From the IMG/VR virus record IMGVR_UViG_3300009093_000003, positions 1-64,000 of that record: a stretch of DNA of 64,000 nucleotides; one strand, given 5' to 3'. Positions within the stretch are counted from its first letter, which is position 1; each line of letters begins with the position of its first letter. The notes below the pieces were generated by a model, which saw only the letters and a program-made list of their open reading frames with translations, did not search any database and had not been told where the DNA came from. The stretch is from a virus. Positions 48,379-57,585 of the stretch are shown here, piece after piece. The translations under genes were made by a program, and so were the position numbers.

Positions 48379-48567
48379 ATGAATTTTTCAGATGATAAAG
48401 AAAAAATACAAGCGAGAGAAACTTCTTTACGCTTAGCGATACAACTTAACTCATCGCGTGGGGTATACAACCAAGGACTGGCCCAACAAAGCCATGTAGA
48501 AGCACCATCTATTTCAAAAATACTTGGCGATGCTGATAAAATTTATGAATGGCTAATAAAGGACTAA
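48379..48567 (+). CDS. Small hypothetical protein of the XRE cassette, 62 aa
   Basis: Charged protein (NFSDDKEKIQARETSLRLAIQL) that could be helical. The stop shares a base with the start of the XRE gene (TAATG), so the two are coupled. Function unknown; possibly a partner of the regulator. Confidence 0.6.
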   Translation: MNFSDDKEKIQARETSLRLAIQLNSSRGVYNQGLAQQSHVEAPSISKILGDADKIYEWLIKD

Positions 48568-48755
48568 TGGCTACAATCGGGGAACAAGTTACATCAAAAC
48601 GAAAAGAGTTAAAGCTAACTCAAATGCAACTCGCCACAAAAGCTGGTATTTCATTAGACACGCTTAGCCGGATTGAAAATAACAGGAGTGTTAACCCCAC
48701 ATTGGTCGTGATTAACCTACTTCAAAAGGCATTGGGTATTAAATTTGAAATATAA
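48567..48755 (+). CDS. XRE-family transcriptional regulator, 62 aa
   Basis: ATG 48567 (MATIGEQVTSKRKELKLTQM) is chosen over 48549. The protein is a single HTH_3 (Cro/C1-type) domain: LKLTQMQLATKAGISLDTLSR, ENNRSVNPTLVVINLLQKAL, IKFEI. Usual length for a one-domain regulator. It is the second gene of a plus-strand cassette and may control it or other phage genes. The next ATG overlaps its stop. Confidence 0.85.
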   Translation: MATIGEQVTSKRKELKLTQMQLATKAGISLDTLSRIENNRSVNPTLVVINLLQKALGIKFEI

Positions 48756-49171
48756 TGGAAGTGCTTGAGCAGACAAAGCATACCGTAAGCAAATACCAAA
48801 TGCTTGAAAGGTTACAATTTAGTAAAAACTTACAAATTGCTATTAAAGCGAATCAATTGCTTCTTGGTGAAATCGGTGAACAGGATATAAAGGGGTTGTT
48901 TCTTGACGCGGTTTGCCGTAATGATTATGCTGATGCTATAAAACGGGCCGACGATCATAATTTAGCCGCTATAAAAGCAAAAGATTTTTCTGTCGGAAAG
49001 TTTATGTTTATCCACCCCGATAAACTCGGATATGTCACAGGTGAAAAATATTACTTAAAAATAAAGACCGTCAATGGCTATATTCAGGTTACTCCGCCTG
49101 TTAATTCAGATGCTACAGAATTAATTTATCCAAATTTCTCTAAGTTTTTCTATGACTTTAAGTCAATATAA
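48755..49171 (+). CDS. Hypothetical protein, 138 aa
   Basis: Helical N-terminal part (SKNLQIAIKANQLLLGEIGE) and beta-rich C-terminal half (FMFIHPDKLGYVTGEKYYLK, NGYIQVTPPVNSDATELIYP). ATG overlaps the stop of the XRE gene. No recognised family. Part of the cassette. Confidence 0.55.
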   Translation: MEVLEQTKHTVSKYQMLERLQFSKNLQIAIKANQLLLGEIGEQDIKGLFLDAVCRNDYADAIKRADDHNLAAIKAKDFSVGKFMFIHPDKLGYVTGEKYYLKIKTVNGYIQVTPPVNSDATELIYPNFSKFFYDFKSI

Positions 49172-49173
49172 GT

Positions 49174-49365
49174 ATGGTAACAAAACAATATATGGCTGAT
49201 AAAATAAAGGCGCTTCACGAAAGAGAAGATGAATTAAATCGCCGTAACGGTGAACTTGATAAACATATCAGAATACTTAAAAACGAAAAACATAAAATAG
49301 CCAAAGCTATCTCAAGATTGGTATTGTATAGAAATGGACAGGTAAAATTTTGGAAATCATTATAA
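49174..49365 (+). CDS. Small coiled-coil protein, 63 aa
   Basis: Strong heptad-like content (ALHEREDELNRRNGELDKHI, LKNEKHKIAKAI). A short coiled coil with a basic end. Two bases after the previous stop. Function unknown. Confidence 0.5.
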   Translation: MVTKQYMADKIKALHEREDELNRRNGELDKHIRILKNEKHKIAKAISRLVLYRNGQVKFWKSL

Positions 49366-49375
49366 ATAGTAAACC

Positions 49376-49579
49376 ATGAAAATACTCGACACTTTTGAAC
49401 CCGCTTTTTTCAATAAAAAAATTATTGATGAAAAATTTACAGCGAACCTTGACATCGACTTAAATTGTAAAAGAGCTATTTTTCAGGATTATAATAAAAA
49501 CGAATTTTTTTATGAAAAAGGTCTGATACGTTCATTCAAATCGAATATACCAAAACCAACCGAATTAACCCTTGTCTAA
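49376..49579 (+). CDS. Small hypothetical protein, 67 aa
   Basis: Mixed charged protein with DTFEPAFFNKKIIDEKFTAN, DLNCKRAIFQDYNKNEFFYE. No family. The next gene starts two bases after its stop. Confidence 0.5.
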   Translation: MKILDTFEPAFFNKKIIDEKFTANLDIDLNCKRAIFQDYNKNEFFYEKGLIRSFKSNIPKPTELTLV

Positions 49580-49580
49580 T

Positions 49581-50057
49581 ATGACCAAATTGGAACAAAT
49601 AGACCAACTACTTTCTATTTACCCTGAATATCTTAAATATTACATTGAAAAAAGGGTACCCGAAATTACCTATGCACAAGATTTAATGCGTGGGTATAGG
49701 TTGACAGGGAATATGTTTTATCATTATGAAGAATGTAATGGGATACTTTCATTTGATGAATGGTTGGCTAAAAGAAGAATACCGGTGACAGAAGTGTGTA
49801 TCCCTGAAACAGTGCTTATTGAAGGGAAAAAATATTATAAACTAAAATGCAGTTGTCCGTGCCATACACCAAATCGCGCTATTATCCACTTTATTGCTTG
49901 TTGTAATGACGGATTTAATTATCGGCCAGTGAATAAAAACGAAATTGATTTAAGCAGTTTAACGATTGTTGTGCCAAAATCATTCATTGAATTTCAACAG
50001 AAATATCCAAACGCTAAGAATTGGCGACATCCCCCAACAGAACCGATTGATTGGTAA
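49581..50057 (+). CDS. Hypothetical protein with Cys/His pairs, 158 aa
   Basis: ATG 49581 is chosen (an upstream TTG frame would add three residues). C-terminal half has LKCSCPCHTPNRAIIHFIAC, with several Cys and His that could bind a metal. The rest is helical with aromatic residues. The stop at 50057 converges on the portal gene stop at 50061. Unknown function. Confidence 0.55.
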   Translation: MTKLEQIDQLLSIYPEYLKYYIEKRVPEITYAQDLMRGYRLTGNMFYHYEECNGILSFDEWLAKRRIPVTEVCIPETVLIEGKKYYKLKCSCPCHTPNRAIIHFIACCNDGFNYRPVNKNEIDLSSLTIVVPKSFIEFQQKYPNAKNWRHPPTEPIDW

Positions 50058-50060
50058 ACA

Positions 50061-52511
50061 TTAAGCCGCTACCGGCTGTTCTTGCTGTGGTGGGATTTGT
50101 TGTTGTCCAGGCTGCGCTTGTGGTGGTGGTTGATTTTGCTGATTTCGTTGCGCTTGTTGCTGCATGGCCGACAGCATAAATTGTTTTTGAGTTTCTTCGA
50201 CTATTCCCAATCCACTCCAAACAAATTCTGGAATATCCGCAATGGTGGCTCCCGGTTGACTTAATATAGCATCAGCAACCTTTTCTTTTAATACACCAGC
50301 CCATGTGTATGAAGCCTTCACGCCCTCGTTAGCTCCCTCCTGCTGCATTTGCTCTATCTTGTTTTTATGCGATTGTTGCTCCAATTCCATATCCCCCTTC
50401 GCCTTAACTTCCGCAGCGGCATTGGCCTGTGCAACATTGTTAGCTGAATTTTTCCTTGCCGTTTCTTCGTCTTCGGCTTTCTTTTGTTTGGCATATTGTG
50501 CCAGCATAAACGACCGGTATGTTGGATCGTCTATTAGCGATAACTCTGCCACGGCTTCCAAACCTATTTGCCCTTGTTCCAATGCTATCTCAATTAGATG
50601 ATCCCACTTCTCCTGATCGGCTTTATCCAGTACAACTTCGATTTTTGTGTCGAAGAGCAGTTGAGCAATATCTTCGCCCATATCCCTCATATACTTAATA
50701 TCATCCTCTCCTAATGCCATATTGTACCCGTCAAAGCTATCATCTTTCAAGAAAAATTTATCAAGCAACAGTAACTCCACATTCTTAGCAACACCCTTTT
50801 TAATGTTTAAAACGGTTTTGTAAACATAGTTTGACGGTTCTGCAGCAATCTCCCTGGCATCATTCAGCGTTGCGTTAGCGGTTGCCTGGTTGGTGATGTT
50901 ACCGCTTGCAAGGTTATTGTCCCCGGTTACGATTTGCAACTTTTTATAGGTTGACCAGAATTGTTCTTCCAGTTCTTTTAACTTTTGGCTTGCCGGGTGC
51001 GTATTTGGCTTTATTGGCGGTTCCTGCGGCCTGTCGTCGCCCTCTATGTCGCGGCCCATGTAATATTGATTACCTGTTTGCAGGTAGATACCCAAAAGCT
51101 GCATAGGCGATAGTACACCTAACCCCTGTCCCATGTCGATATTAGCTATGCCAAGCGTGTCAATACTAAAGCCATCCGGTGCCGTCATAGCAATTATAGC
51201 CTGCGACTTGCACCAAATGTTTTGCAGCATATCGATCATCGGCATCATTGTCTCAACCAATGATTTGTTGTTGCAATGGTGGTTATTGTGCATGTGTATG
51301 GTGTACGGGCTTCTTATCTCCACCAAATTATTATTTGGTTTCAGCATATCCTTAGCCAGTCCCCATTCCAGCACAATGTTGACGTCACCCTCTACAATGC
51401 CAACGCCGTGATAAGCTACATAATAAGGCTTAGATTGCTCTTTTCTTTCGGGTGGCAAAGCCTCTAACCTGTCCTCATACAGTTTGTCCCTGCCAAAACC
51501 TACCTTTTCCTTGCGATACGTGAGGTTATACAGCGTTTTATAGTACAAATCGACTATAGGTACGCTCACCGCGTCATAAGGCCGTGCAAGGGCTGTATTG
51601 TAGCTATAATCCCAATCACACGTCATATCGGTGGCATTGCCATAACTGCCAATAAACGTTTGCGATATTTCCCATAATTTTTCTTCGGTTACTACCGGGC
51701 TGCCGTCCGGCTTTGTGCGTCCGCTCGTGCGCAGCCTGACTTCTGATATGGCTATGTTTCGCGCTTGCCCCTGCCATTGCCAATCCTCGAAATTATCAAG
51801 TTCACTGTAAGAGCTAATAAAGCATTCGGGCTTTACCACCGGCGTTTTTATCCATCCGTTGCCGTTTAATTCAGTCAGGCAGCATGCCCAGCCGCAGCAA
51901 AAGGTATCCCATATCAAACGCTTTTTTATCACATCGTCCCATTCGTTCTGCTCAAAGACTATGTTTTCGGCCATTTGCATGATCGTTTCTTCACGAAGCG
52001 GCTTTATTTTAAACCTTACGTCGAGTTCGCGTTCTGATTTTGGGTCGTGATCTGAAAAGTGCTCTAATTGCAAACCTGATTGTTCCTGTAACCCTTGCAG
52101 AACCGGGCGGTAATTCATTTTAAACCTGGCTTCGTCTTTTTCCTTTTTCTTTTTGTCGGAGGCAAGCTGGCCGGAAGCACGGCACTTTATTTTTTCTATT
52201 CGTTCAAGGTATCGGTCGGTTTTGGCGTTGAGCAATGGGGTTGCTATGGCAAGAGGGGAATAGTCGATGTTTAGCACAATCGGCGTTCCCTCAATTTTTA
52301 TCAGGTCACGGTATTGATCTTCCGGCTGCTTGCCCATCGCGTATAAACGAGACTTTTCGTAGCGTATCATCCTGGCCGCGTATGTTTCCGCACCGTAGCC
52401 GCTTTTCCACCGGGCATAACATTGGCGAAGCACTTTTAAGCCGAAGTCGTAACTGTCTTTCCTTTTATCGGGGGATAGGGGATTTTCGGTGAGTGGTGAT
52501 TCCGGGTACAT
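50061..52511 (-). CDS. Portal protein, 816 aa
   Basis: The N-terminal part is helical and basic (LRQCYARWKSGYGAETYAAR). LNIDYSPLAIATPLLNAKTD is followed by the central acid/Trp-rich domain (IWDTFCCGWACCLTELNGNG, FISSYSELDNFEDWQWQGQA) and a helical stem (NLVEIRSPYTIHMHNNHHCN, PSNYVYKTVLNIKKGVAKNV). The C-terminus is a Gln-rich tail (QQQAQRNQQNQPPPQAQ). This corresponds to large portal proteins of crAss-like and similar phages (about 750-850 aa). Position next to TerL and before scaffold/MCP supports it. Confidence 0.8.
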   Translation of the reverse strand: MYPESPLTENPLSPDKRKDSYDFGLKVLRQCYARWKSGYGAETYAARMIRYEKSRLYAMGKQPEDQYRDLIKIEGTPIVLNIDYSPLAIATPLLNAKTDRYLERIEKIKCRASGQLASDKKKKEKDEARFKMNYRPVLQGLQEQSGLQLEHFSDHDPKSERELDVRFKIKPLREETIMQMAENIVFEQNEWDDVIKKRLIWDTFCCGWACCLTELNGNGWIKTPVVKPECFISSYSELDNFEDWQWQGQARNIAISEVRLRTSGRTKPDGSPVVTEEKLWEISQTFIGSYGNATDMTCDWDYSYNTALARPYDAVSVPIVDLYYKTLYNLTYRKEKVGFGRDKLYEDRLEALPPERKEQSKPYYVAYHGVGIVEGDVNIVLEWGLAKDMLKPNNNLVEIRSPYTIHMHNNHHCNNKSLVETMMPMIDMLQNIWCKSQAIIAMTAPDGFSIDTLGIANIDMGQGLGVLSPMQLLGIYLQTGNQYYMGRDIEGDDRPQEPPIKPNTHPASQKLKELEEQFWSTYKKLQIVTGDNNLASGNITNQATANATLNDAREIAAEPSNYVYKTVLNIKKGVAKNVELLLLDKFFLKDDSFDGYNMALGEDDIKYMRDMGEDIAQLLFDTKIEVVLDKADQEKWDHLIEIALEQGQIGLEAVAELSLIDDPTYRSFMLAQYAKQKKAEDEETARKNSANNVAQANAAAEVKAKGDMELEQQSHKNKIEQMQQEGANEGVKASYTWAGVLKEKVADAILSQPGATIADIPEFVWSGLGIVEETQKQFMLSAMQQQAQRNQQNQPPPQAQPGQQQIPPQQEQPVAA

Positions 52512-52541
52512 ACGAAAAAATTTACCAAATATATAAAATAA

Positions 52542-54656
52542 TTAACCTGTATTTTTAAAAGCTAAACTTACGCCGCCGCGGGCATGTATGGGCAATATTT
52601 TCAAATTGTTCTTTTTAACTTCGTTTTTAACCTTAACACTTTCGCTCAATGCCATCAAAGCATATCCCCATGCCATACATGCGTCATATTTAGTCCTGTT
52701 ATCCGGGTCAAAGTCCCGCATATCGGTAAGAAGCCTTTTAAACCGTATTTTATGAATGTTATTAAGCGCATACTCTACCATGAATGAAAGATGCTGCTCG
52801 ATAGTGTCCTTGCTTTGCTGGCTCGGCTTGCCATATACTTCCGTCCCATCCCACCTTTTTGTTGTAACCAGGTAGCCATGCTTAACCACGCTTTCCTTTG
52901 GCGAAGCCAGTCGCCTTGACGGGCTTGTAAACCAATCTTCCCATGATGTTTCAGCACGTTCGGCAAGCATCTTTATCCCGTAATATTCGATTCCTAAAGC
53001 GATTTGCTGGTGAAAATCTTCTTTTGATTCCGGGTGTCCCAAAAACATCGCTACAGGGGCGTACGAATTGATATTAAAAGGATCAAGCGCCTTTTCGCGG
53101 GTGTGTATCATTAAACAAGCATCCGACCCGTCCTCAATAGCCGATTTCGAGTGCATGTAACTATCCATACCCGACGCACCATAAATTACATTATCAGGGC
53201 ATTTAATGTTGTTTTTATAGACGTAGCGATTATTATTTTCAATAAGTTCTAAAATATACCACATTCCGGCAGGATCGTCTTCCGGCATAGACTTTCCTTC
53301 AAGGTTGCGCCTGAATGTCATTCTTCTGCCCATTTCCTTAGCGCCTGTTTCTTCAAGTATTTCCTCAATTTTTGCTAATTGGGCATTAACATCATCAAGT
53401 TTAAATTTACACTTGTTGTTGGCTCCCTGAAAACATTCCCTCCATTCAAAAGGATTGTTCCGCATTTCTTCGGCAAGTTCTTCGGGATCCGCGGCTTTCA
53501 TATCGCGGGTCACCTGTAACCATTGTTTAGCTCCGATATATGGGTCAGGGCATGTTTCCCACTGCTTGGTAACAAAGTTCCAGTATTTGTGTGTTTTAAG
53601 CCATTCTATTTGCTGTTCGGTTGGATTTTCAATAATACTCTCACCGTATTTTCCAACATATCCCAAATAACCACGATAAGCCGGCAAGAAAAATCGCTTT
53701 AATTTTGTTTTGGTACGGCCATACTTATCTACCTTTCCTGTTATATGGTCCGAGCCATCCCATATTTCCCTAAAGTTATCACCGCCTTGGTCGCCTTTGT
53801 TTACCGTGCTGAATACCGATACCTTTCCAACAACCGTAGTACCAGTTATCAGGGTATCGCCTATTTTGTTTAAACAGGTTTTTACATTGACCTTTTTCCA
53901 CTTAGCCGCTTCATCAATAGTTACGTGACGCATTGGTCGTCCGTCATAGGCAGTTTCAGAGGTATCAAGATAGTTAACCCGGTTATTCTTTCCCCTGTCT
54001 GCCGAAAGAAACTTATTGTTCTTGCTGATACGCGGCACCTGCTTTGCTATCCAAATTTCGCTGTCATTGGCTGCGGCAATCTCCGGCATCAGGAACGGTG
54101 GAACGTTTTCAAGGCATTTACGTACCATTAGGTACATTTCAAACGCATCATCACCAGTTTTAGAGACAATCCCTGAAAGTGTATCGTTATCCAATAATGC
54201 AATAAGCACCTTTATGGAGGCCGACATTGAGGACAATCCGACACGCCGCCCTTTTATTCCTATATCTCCGAAGCAAAACCTGTCCTTTTCACACAACTCA
54301 AAAAACCGGAAATATTCAAGGGATGTTTCTTTAAATGTTGGCCGGTGCCCGTTAAGCAAAATACACCATTGATGAAAGAAATAACAGTAATTATTGAAAT
54401 AAACCGGCTCCCCTTTTATCATTATCCATGAGCCCACGTGCAAACGCTCTACTTCTTCTTCATACCATTTCAACTGATCGGTGAACCATAATTCTTGCGC
54501 AACTGTCCAATCCCATTGTTCATAGGTGGTGTCTCGAACCCAAACTTGATCTGATATTTTATTGGAAGAACGGCGTATACTGGATTGTTTTGGCGTTTTC
54601 GGGCATTCGTAACGCATACCCTGAACCTCAACAACTATTACATCACCTTGTGCCAT
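52542..54656 (-). CDS. terL: Terminase large subunit (TerL), 704 aa
   Basis: ATPase motor and nuclease. A Walker A-like motif (residues about 133-143, GIKGRRVGLSS) and Walker B (about 244-250, HVTIDEA) are separated by TGDDAFEMYLMVRKCLENVP. The nuclease part contains YGASGMDSYMHSKS, GSDACLMIHTRE and a C-terminal YDACMAWGYALMA with conserved acids. The motor packages DNA through the portal and then cuts it. The length and Arg-rich A motif resemble crAss-like TerL. Its start overlaps the TerS candidate by 14 bases. Confidence 0.9.
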   Translation of the reverse strand: MAQGDVIVVEVQGMRYECPKTPKQSSIRRSSNKISDQVWVRDTTYEQWDWTVAQELWFTDQLKWYEEEVERLHVGSWIMIKGEPVYFNNYCYFFHQWCILLNGHRPTFKETSLEYFRFFELCEKDRFCFGDIGIKGRRVGLSSMSASIKVLIALLDNDTLSGIVSKTGDDAFEMYLMVRKCLENVPPFLMPEIAAANDSEIWIAKQVPRISKNNKFLSADRGKNNRVNYLDTSETAYDGRPMRHVTIDEAAKWKKVNVKTCLNKIGDTLITGTTVVGKVSVFSTVNKGDQGGDNFREIWDGSDHITGKVDKYGRTKTKLKRFFLPAYRGYLGYVGKYGESIIENPTEQQIEWLKTHKYWNFVTKQWETCPDPYIGAKQWLQVTRDMKAADPEELAEEMRNNPFEWRECFQGANNKCKFKLDDVNAQLAKIEEILEETGAKEMGRRMTFRRNLEGKSMPEDDPAGMWYILELIENNNRYVYKNNIKCPDNVIYGASGMDSYMHSKSAIEDGSDACLMIHTREKALDPFNINSYAPVAMFLGHPESKEDFHQQIALGIEYYGIKMLAERAETSWEDWFTSPSRRLASPKESVVKHGYLVTTKRWDGTEVYGKPSQQSKDTIEQHLSFMVEYALNNIHKIRFKRLLTDMRDFDPDNRTKYDACMAWGYALMALSESVKVKNEVKKNNLKILPIHARGGVSLAFKNTG

Positions 54657-55014
54657 TTATTTTAGCCTTTACTTTTTTGCTGGCTTCTTCAAAGGGATTT
54701 CCAGTTGTTTTTACAATTTCAACCTCCGCTTCTTCAACTGTTTTTTCGCCAGTGGTGGGTAAAGATAATGATAAAGCAAGAAAATCTTTTTTGTTTTTTA
54801 CTACAGCAAGAAAGTTTGCAAAGGTCTGCCCATCTCCATTAAGCAATTTAAAATCTTCTTTTTTACCGCCCTCGGCTAATAATTCAAAATCATCAGCAAG
54901 TACATCACATACATGGGCGAGTTCAAGCTGTAGCTTTGATACACCTCTCCCCTCTAAATAATCAATATAGGCAAGTATTTCAGCCGATACCTCTGATAAA
55001 TCAGGTTTTTTCAT
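54643..55014 (-). CDS. Terminase small subunit candidate, 123 aa
   Basis: Helical protein directly upstream of TerL, with its end overlapping the TerL start by 14 bases. LSEVSAEILAYIDYLEGRGV and FANFLAVVKNKKDFLALSLS are long amphipathic helices typical of oligomerising TerS proteins, and the C-terminal tail is basic (KVKAKINGTR). No sequence family is certain; assigned by order, length and shape. Confidence 0.5.
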   Translation of the reverse strand: MKKPDLSEVSAEILAYIDYLEGRGVSKLQLELAHVCDVLADDFELLAEGGKKEDFKLLNGDGQTFANFLAVVKNKKDFLALSLSLPTTGEKTVEEAEVEIVKTTGNPFEEASKKVKAKINGTR

Positions 55015-55693
55015 TTGCTTTTATTCTTTTAAATTCTTCCTGGTCAACAAAAACGCCCTTTGTCGATCCGTGCATCGGCGGCAGCATGCCCCCGCCCTGC
55101 AATAACCGGCGCTGGTGCCGCGTCAAATATACCTTTCTGAAATAAGCGCCGTCCTCAAAATTAAATGGTGTTAGCTTACCGGCCTTTAATTCGGCCATTT
55201 TCTTATCGTAATACTTCTCATAGTCGGCTTCCAGGTCTTTGCCACGCTGCGTTAGCACCCATGCATTACGCGGACGCATTTTAATTTTGCCCGGCACTTT
55301 CGTTTTTAAAACATATCCGCCTTTTTCCAATTCTTCCAAAATTTCTACAACTGGCTTTCTTAAATAATTTCGGTTGTACAACTTAAAATGTTGCCTCAAA
55401 AATACGCCAACATAGCTTATAATAATCAGCACCTCCGCCTCTAATGCTGTTATCCCGTTAAGTGCATAAAACCGCCTGAAAAGCAAATGTCCGCTAAAAG
55501 AATAGTAGTAGTCGGGCTTTTTATCGACAAAGGTATATTCGTCAAATGACTTTTGCAGTTCTTTTGCTTTCGCCTCGGCTGCCTGCGCCCGTTCTTTCCA
55601 TAGTTTACGCTCTGCGGCCATGTGCATGAGCTTTATGCCCTGTTTCTTATGCGCCGCCAGTAACTCACTGTATGTAAACTTACGAAGCCCCAT
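55001..55693 (-). CDS. Winged-helix (MarR-like) protein with N-terminal coiled coil, 230 aa
   Basis: Residues about 1-50 form a charged coiled coil (YSELLAAHKKQGIKLMHMAA, ERAQAAEAKAKELQKSFDEY). Then LNGITALEAEVLIIISYVGV...PVVEILEELEKGGYVLKTKV...AWVLTQRGKDLEADYEKYY gives the helix-turn-helix and wing of a MarR-like fold. The C-terminal 60 residues are Pro/Gly/basic. It overlaps the TerS candidate. In many phages a winged-helix protein of this kind binds DNA in packaging or late-gene control; the exact role is unknown. Confidence 0.6.
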   Translation of the reverse strand: MGLRKFTYSELLAAHKKQGIKLMHMAAERKLWKERAQAAEAKAKELQKSFDEYTFVDKKPDYYYSFSGHLLFRRFYALNGITALEAEVLIIISYVGVFLRQHFKLYNRNYLRKPVVEILEELEKGGYVLKTKVPGKIKMRPRNAWVLTQRGKDLEADYEKYYDKKMAELKAGKLTPFNFEDGAYFRKVYLTRHQRRLLQGGGMLPPMHGSTKGVFVDQEEFKRIKANEKT

Positions 55694-56605
55694 TTAGCTA
55701 ACCACCCCGATAATAATATCCATATTTAAAATGCACTGCCTGTTAGGCAAGATACAGCCGTGGTTACGGTACACAAGCAATTTGTCGCCAACTGACATTC
55801 GACCTGGCTTTACCTTGTCGCCGATAGCAAGTACACTGGCGTACGTAAACCGTGGTTCCGGCGTTTCAAGATGCTTTGGATAGAGTGTCCGGGCGTGCGC
55901 CTTGTCAAGATGCGGATAGTGCTTGTCAACATATTCTTCCCGCGCATCCTCGTTAGCTATCTTCCATTGCTCCCAAGCCGGATCGGGCAAATACTCCACC
56001 AATACAACATCGCCAACCGGTAAATAACCATCATTGGTTTCAATGCCTACGATTTCCCGCTCATCAACCTTGATATACTTTTGCCCGTTGTAAATAAGGT
56101 CGTACTGAAAGGCATCGACGGTGATAACAACCGTTCGAATATCTACCAATGGGTTGCAATCTTCCGGCAAATACTTTATTTTGATTTTTACCGGTTCTTT
56201 GGTTTCCAGCGACGTCGATAAAATTATACCCGACGAAGTTCTTTCATATTCACTGTGTACCTCGTCGCCAAGATAAGTTCCCGGCATACACCGGATGGGG
56301 TCAACAAGAAATAAGATCATTTTTGCCGGTATCGCAGCGCGTTCCTCGTCAATCCATTTAGCCACTTCAAACGCGCCATAGTGAACGAACGCTCGGTGGC
56401 CTGCGTACCCATCAGACAATATGTCAACCACCTTCGGATTGATCTTTCTGCGGTCGGTAGTTACGCCCCAGGCAGTATCGGCATCCTCGTCCCCTTCCTC
56501 AATCACATAACGCTCCGGCACAAACAAACCACTGTCCTGCTTAACCAGCGCTGACGATTTATCATACTCGAATTTAACTATTATATTTCCGTTGGTTGGC
56601 GTCAT
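55694..56605 (-). CDS. GroES-like (co-chaperonin-fold) protein with repeated domains, 303 aa
   Basis: The middle section SGIILSTSLETKEPVKIKIK..., then RTVVITVDAFQYDLIYNGQKYIKVDEREIVGI (cited as features: VDAF, YDLIYNGQKYIKV, EREIVGI) matches the second half of GroES, where the family has a strand, a GTEVxxDGxxY turn and an ExDIxAI end. Similar strands occur near the N-terminus (NIIVKFEYDK, GLFVPERY) and the C-terminus (KVKPGRMSVGDKLLVYRNHG, CILNMDIIIGVV). So it looks like two to three GroES-type barrels in one chain. T4 gp31 is a known phage co-chaperonin. A role in capsid or tail folding is inferred. Confidence 0.5.
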   Translation of the reverse strand: MTPTNGNIIVKFEYDKSSALVKQDSGLFVPERYVIEEGDEDADTAWGVTTDRRKINPKVVDILSDGYAGHRAFVHYGAFEVAKWIDEERAAIPAKMILFLVDPIRCMPGTYLGDEVHSEYERTSSGIILSTSLETKEPVKIKIKYLPEDCNPLVDIRTVVITVDAFQYDLIYNGQKYIKVDEREIVGIETNDGYLPVGDVVLVEYLPDPAWEQWKIANEDAREEYVDKHYPHLDKAHARTLYPKHLETPEPRFTYASVLAIGDKVKPGRMSVGDKLLVYRNHGCILPNRQCILNMDIIIGVVS

Positions 56606-57585
56606 CTTGCTATCTCAATTAGTCGGGTTTCCCTTAGTTTGTTAATTTTACTCAAAAGTAATTCATCGCAAATAAATTCCCAACTATCATCATGGGCACT
56701 TTCTAAAACATACTGATATTGTCCACTCAACATTTTAGGTAATTCAACTAATGGCAAAATACCCGGCTTGTTAAATTCAGGAAATTCTTTATTGCCGAAA
56801 TATGCCGCACCCGAAAAAATGCTTTCTAACCAGCTGCAATTAGATTTAGCCCGGTTAAACTGGCTATCGGTTAACGGATAAAAAAATACCTGTGGGTTTA
56901 TGTCGTGCATCATTTTATAAAATTGCACAGTTGACCCGCCCGGATTATGAAAAAAGTTCCCGTATTTAACACGGTACTCTATCCATTCAAATTTTTGTCC
57001 AAGCCAATAAAAATGCCATTTTTTATTACTGTTGACTAATTTTACAATCCATTCTGCAACGCCAGGATAATAAATATCCCCCATATGGCTACCACCACCG
57101 CGCCACATTATCCGCTTATTTTTACCAAACGGCATTTTATCCTTTACCGGAAAGACAATTTCATTATGCGCATTCGGGATAACATGGATATTTTTATTGA
57201 ATAGTCTAAAAGAGTTCTTTATGCCCTCCGTTGCTACCCAAATTTCATCAAGAAGCGCCAACCCTTTTAATGTGTGCTTCTTGTCCCCGTTATAAACGCC
57301 AAACATGGGGTTGGTTTCCGGCACGTGCAGGCAGTCGTCGTCAAAATCACCTATGACTAACTTATGCATGTCCTTAGCCATCTTTATCAGGTTTAGATGA
57401 GATTCCGACGACGGCCTTGAAATTATAACAACATCATAGGGGTTTAAAAGATGTGATTTTATGTCGTGTTCTGTTGACCGGGTAATGGTAAAGTTTTTAT
57501 TTTTAAGATAATCCAACGGCATCATACGGTAGTATTCGGTAGCCGACTGCCAGTGATCGAAATATAAAACTTTTGTTACGCTCAT
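56602..57585 (-). CDS. Glycosyltransferase-like protein (GT-B type), 327 aa
   Basis: N-terminus with TKVLYFDHWQSATEYYRMMP and a DVVIISRPSSESHLNLIKMA alpha-beta pattern; VIGDFDDDCLHVPETNPMFG and then LDEIWVATEGIKNSFRLFNK, NIHVIPNAHNEIVFP (acceptor domain end). The second half has FGKNKRIMWRGGGSHMGDIY, SNKKWHFYWLGQKFEWIEYR and SNCSWLESIFSGAAYFGNKE, the usual donor-site helix with conserved Glu/Ser. Part of a chain of genes with four-base overlaps. Probably adds a sugar to a virion or cell-surface acceptor (unknown). Confidence 0.7.
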   Translation of the reverse strand: MSVTKVLYFDHWQSATEYYRMMPLDYLKNKNFTITRSTEHDIKSHLLNPYDVVIISRPSSESHLNLIKMAKDMHKLVIGDFDDDCLHVPETNPMFGVYNGDKKHTLKGLALLDEIWVATEGIKNSFRLFNKNIHVIPNAHNEIVFPVKDKMPFGKNKRIMWRGGGSHMGDIYYPGVAEWIVKLVNSNKKWHFYWLGQKFEWIEYRVKYGNFFHNPGGSTVQFYKMMHDINPQVFFYPLTDSQFNRAKSNCSWLESIFSGAAYFGNKEFPEFNKPGILPLVELPKMLSGQYQYVLESAHDDSWEFICDELLLSKINKLRETRLIEIAR

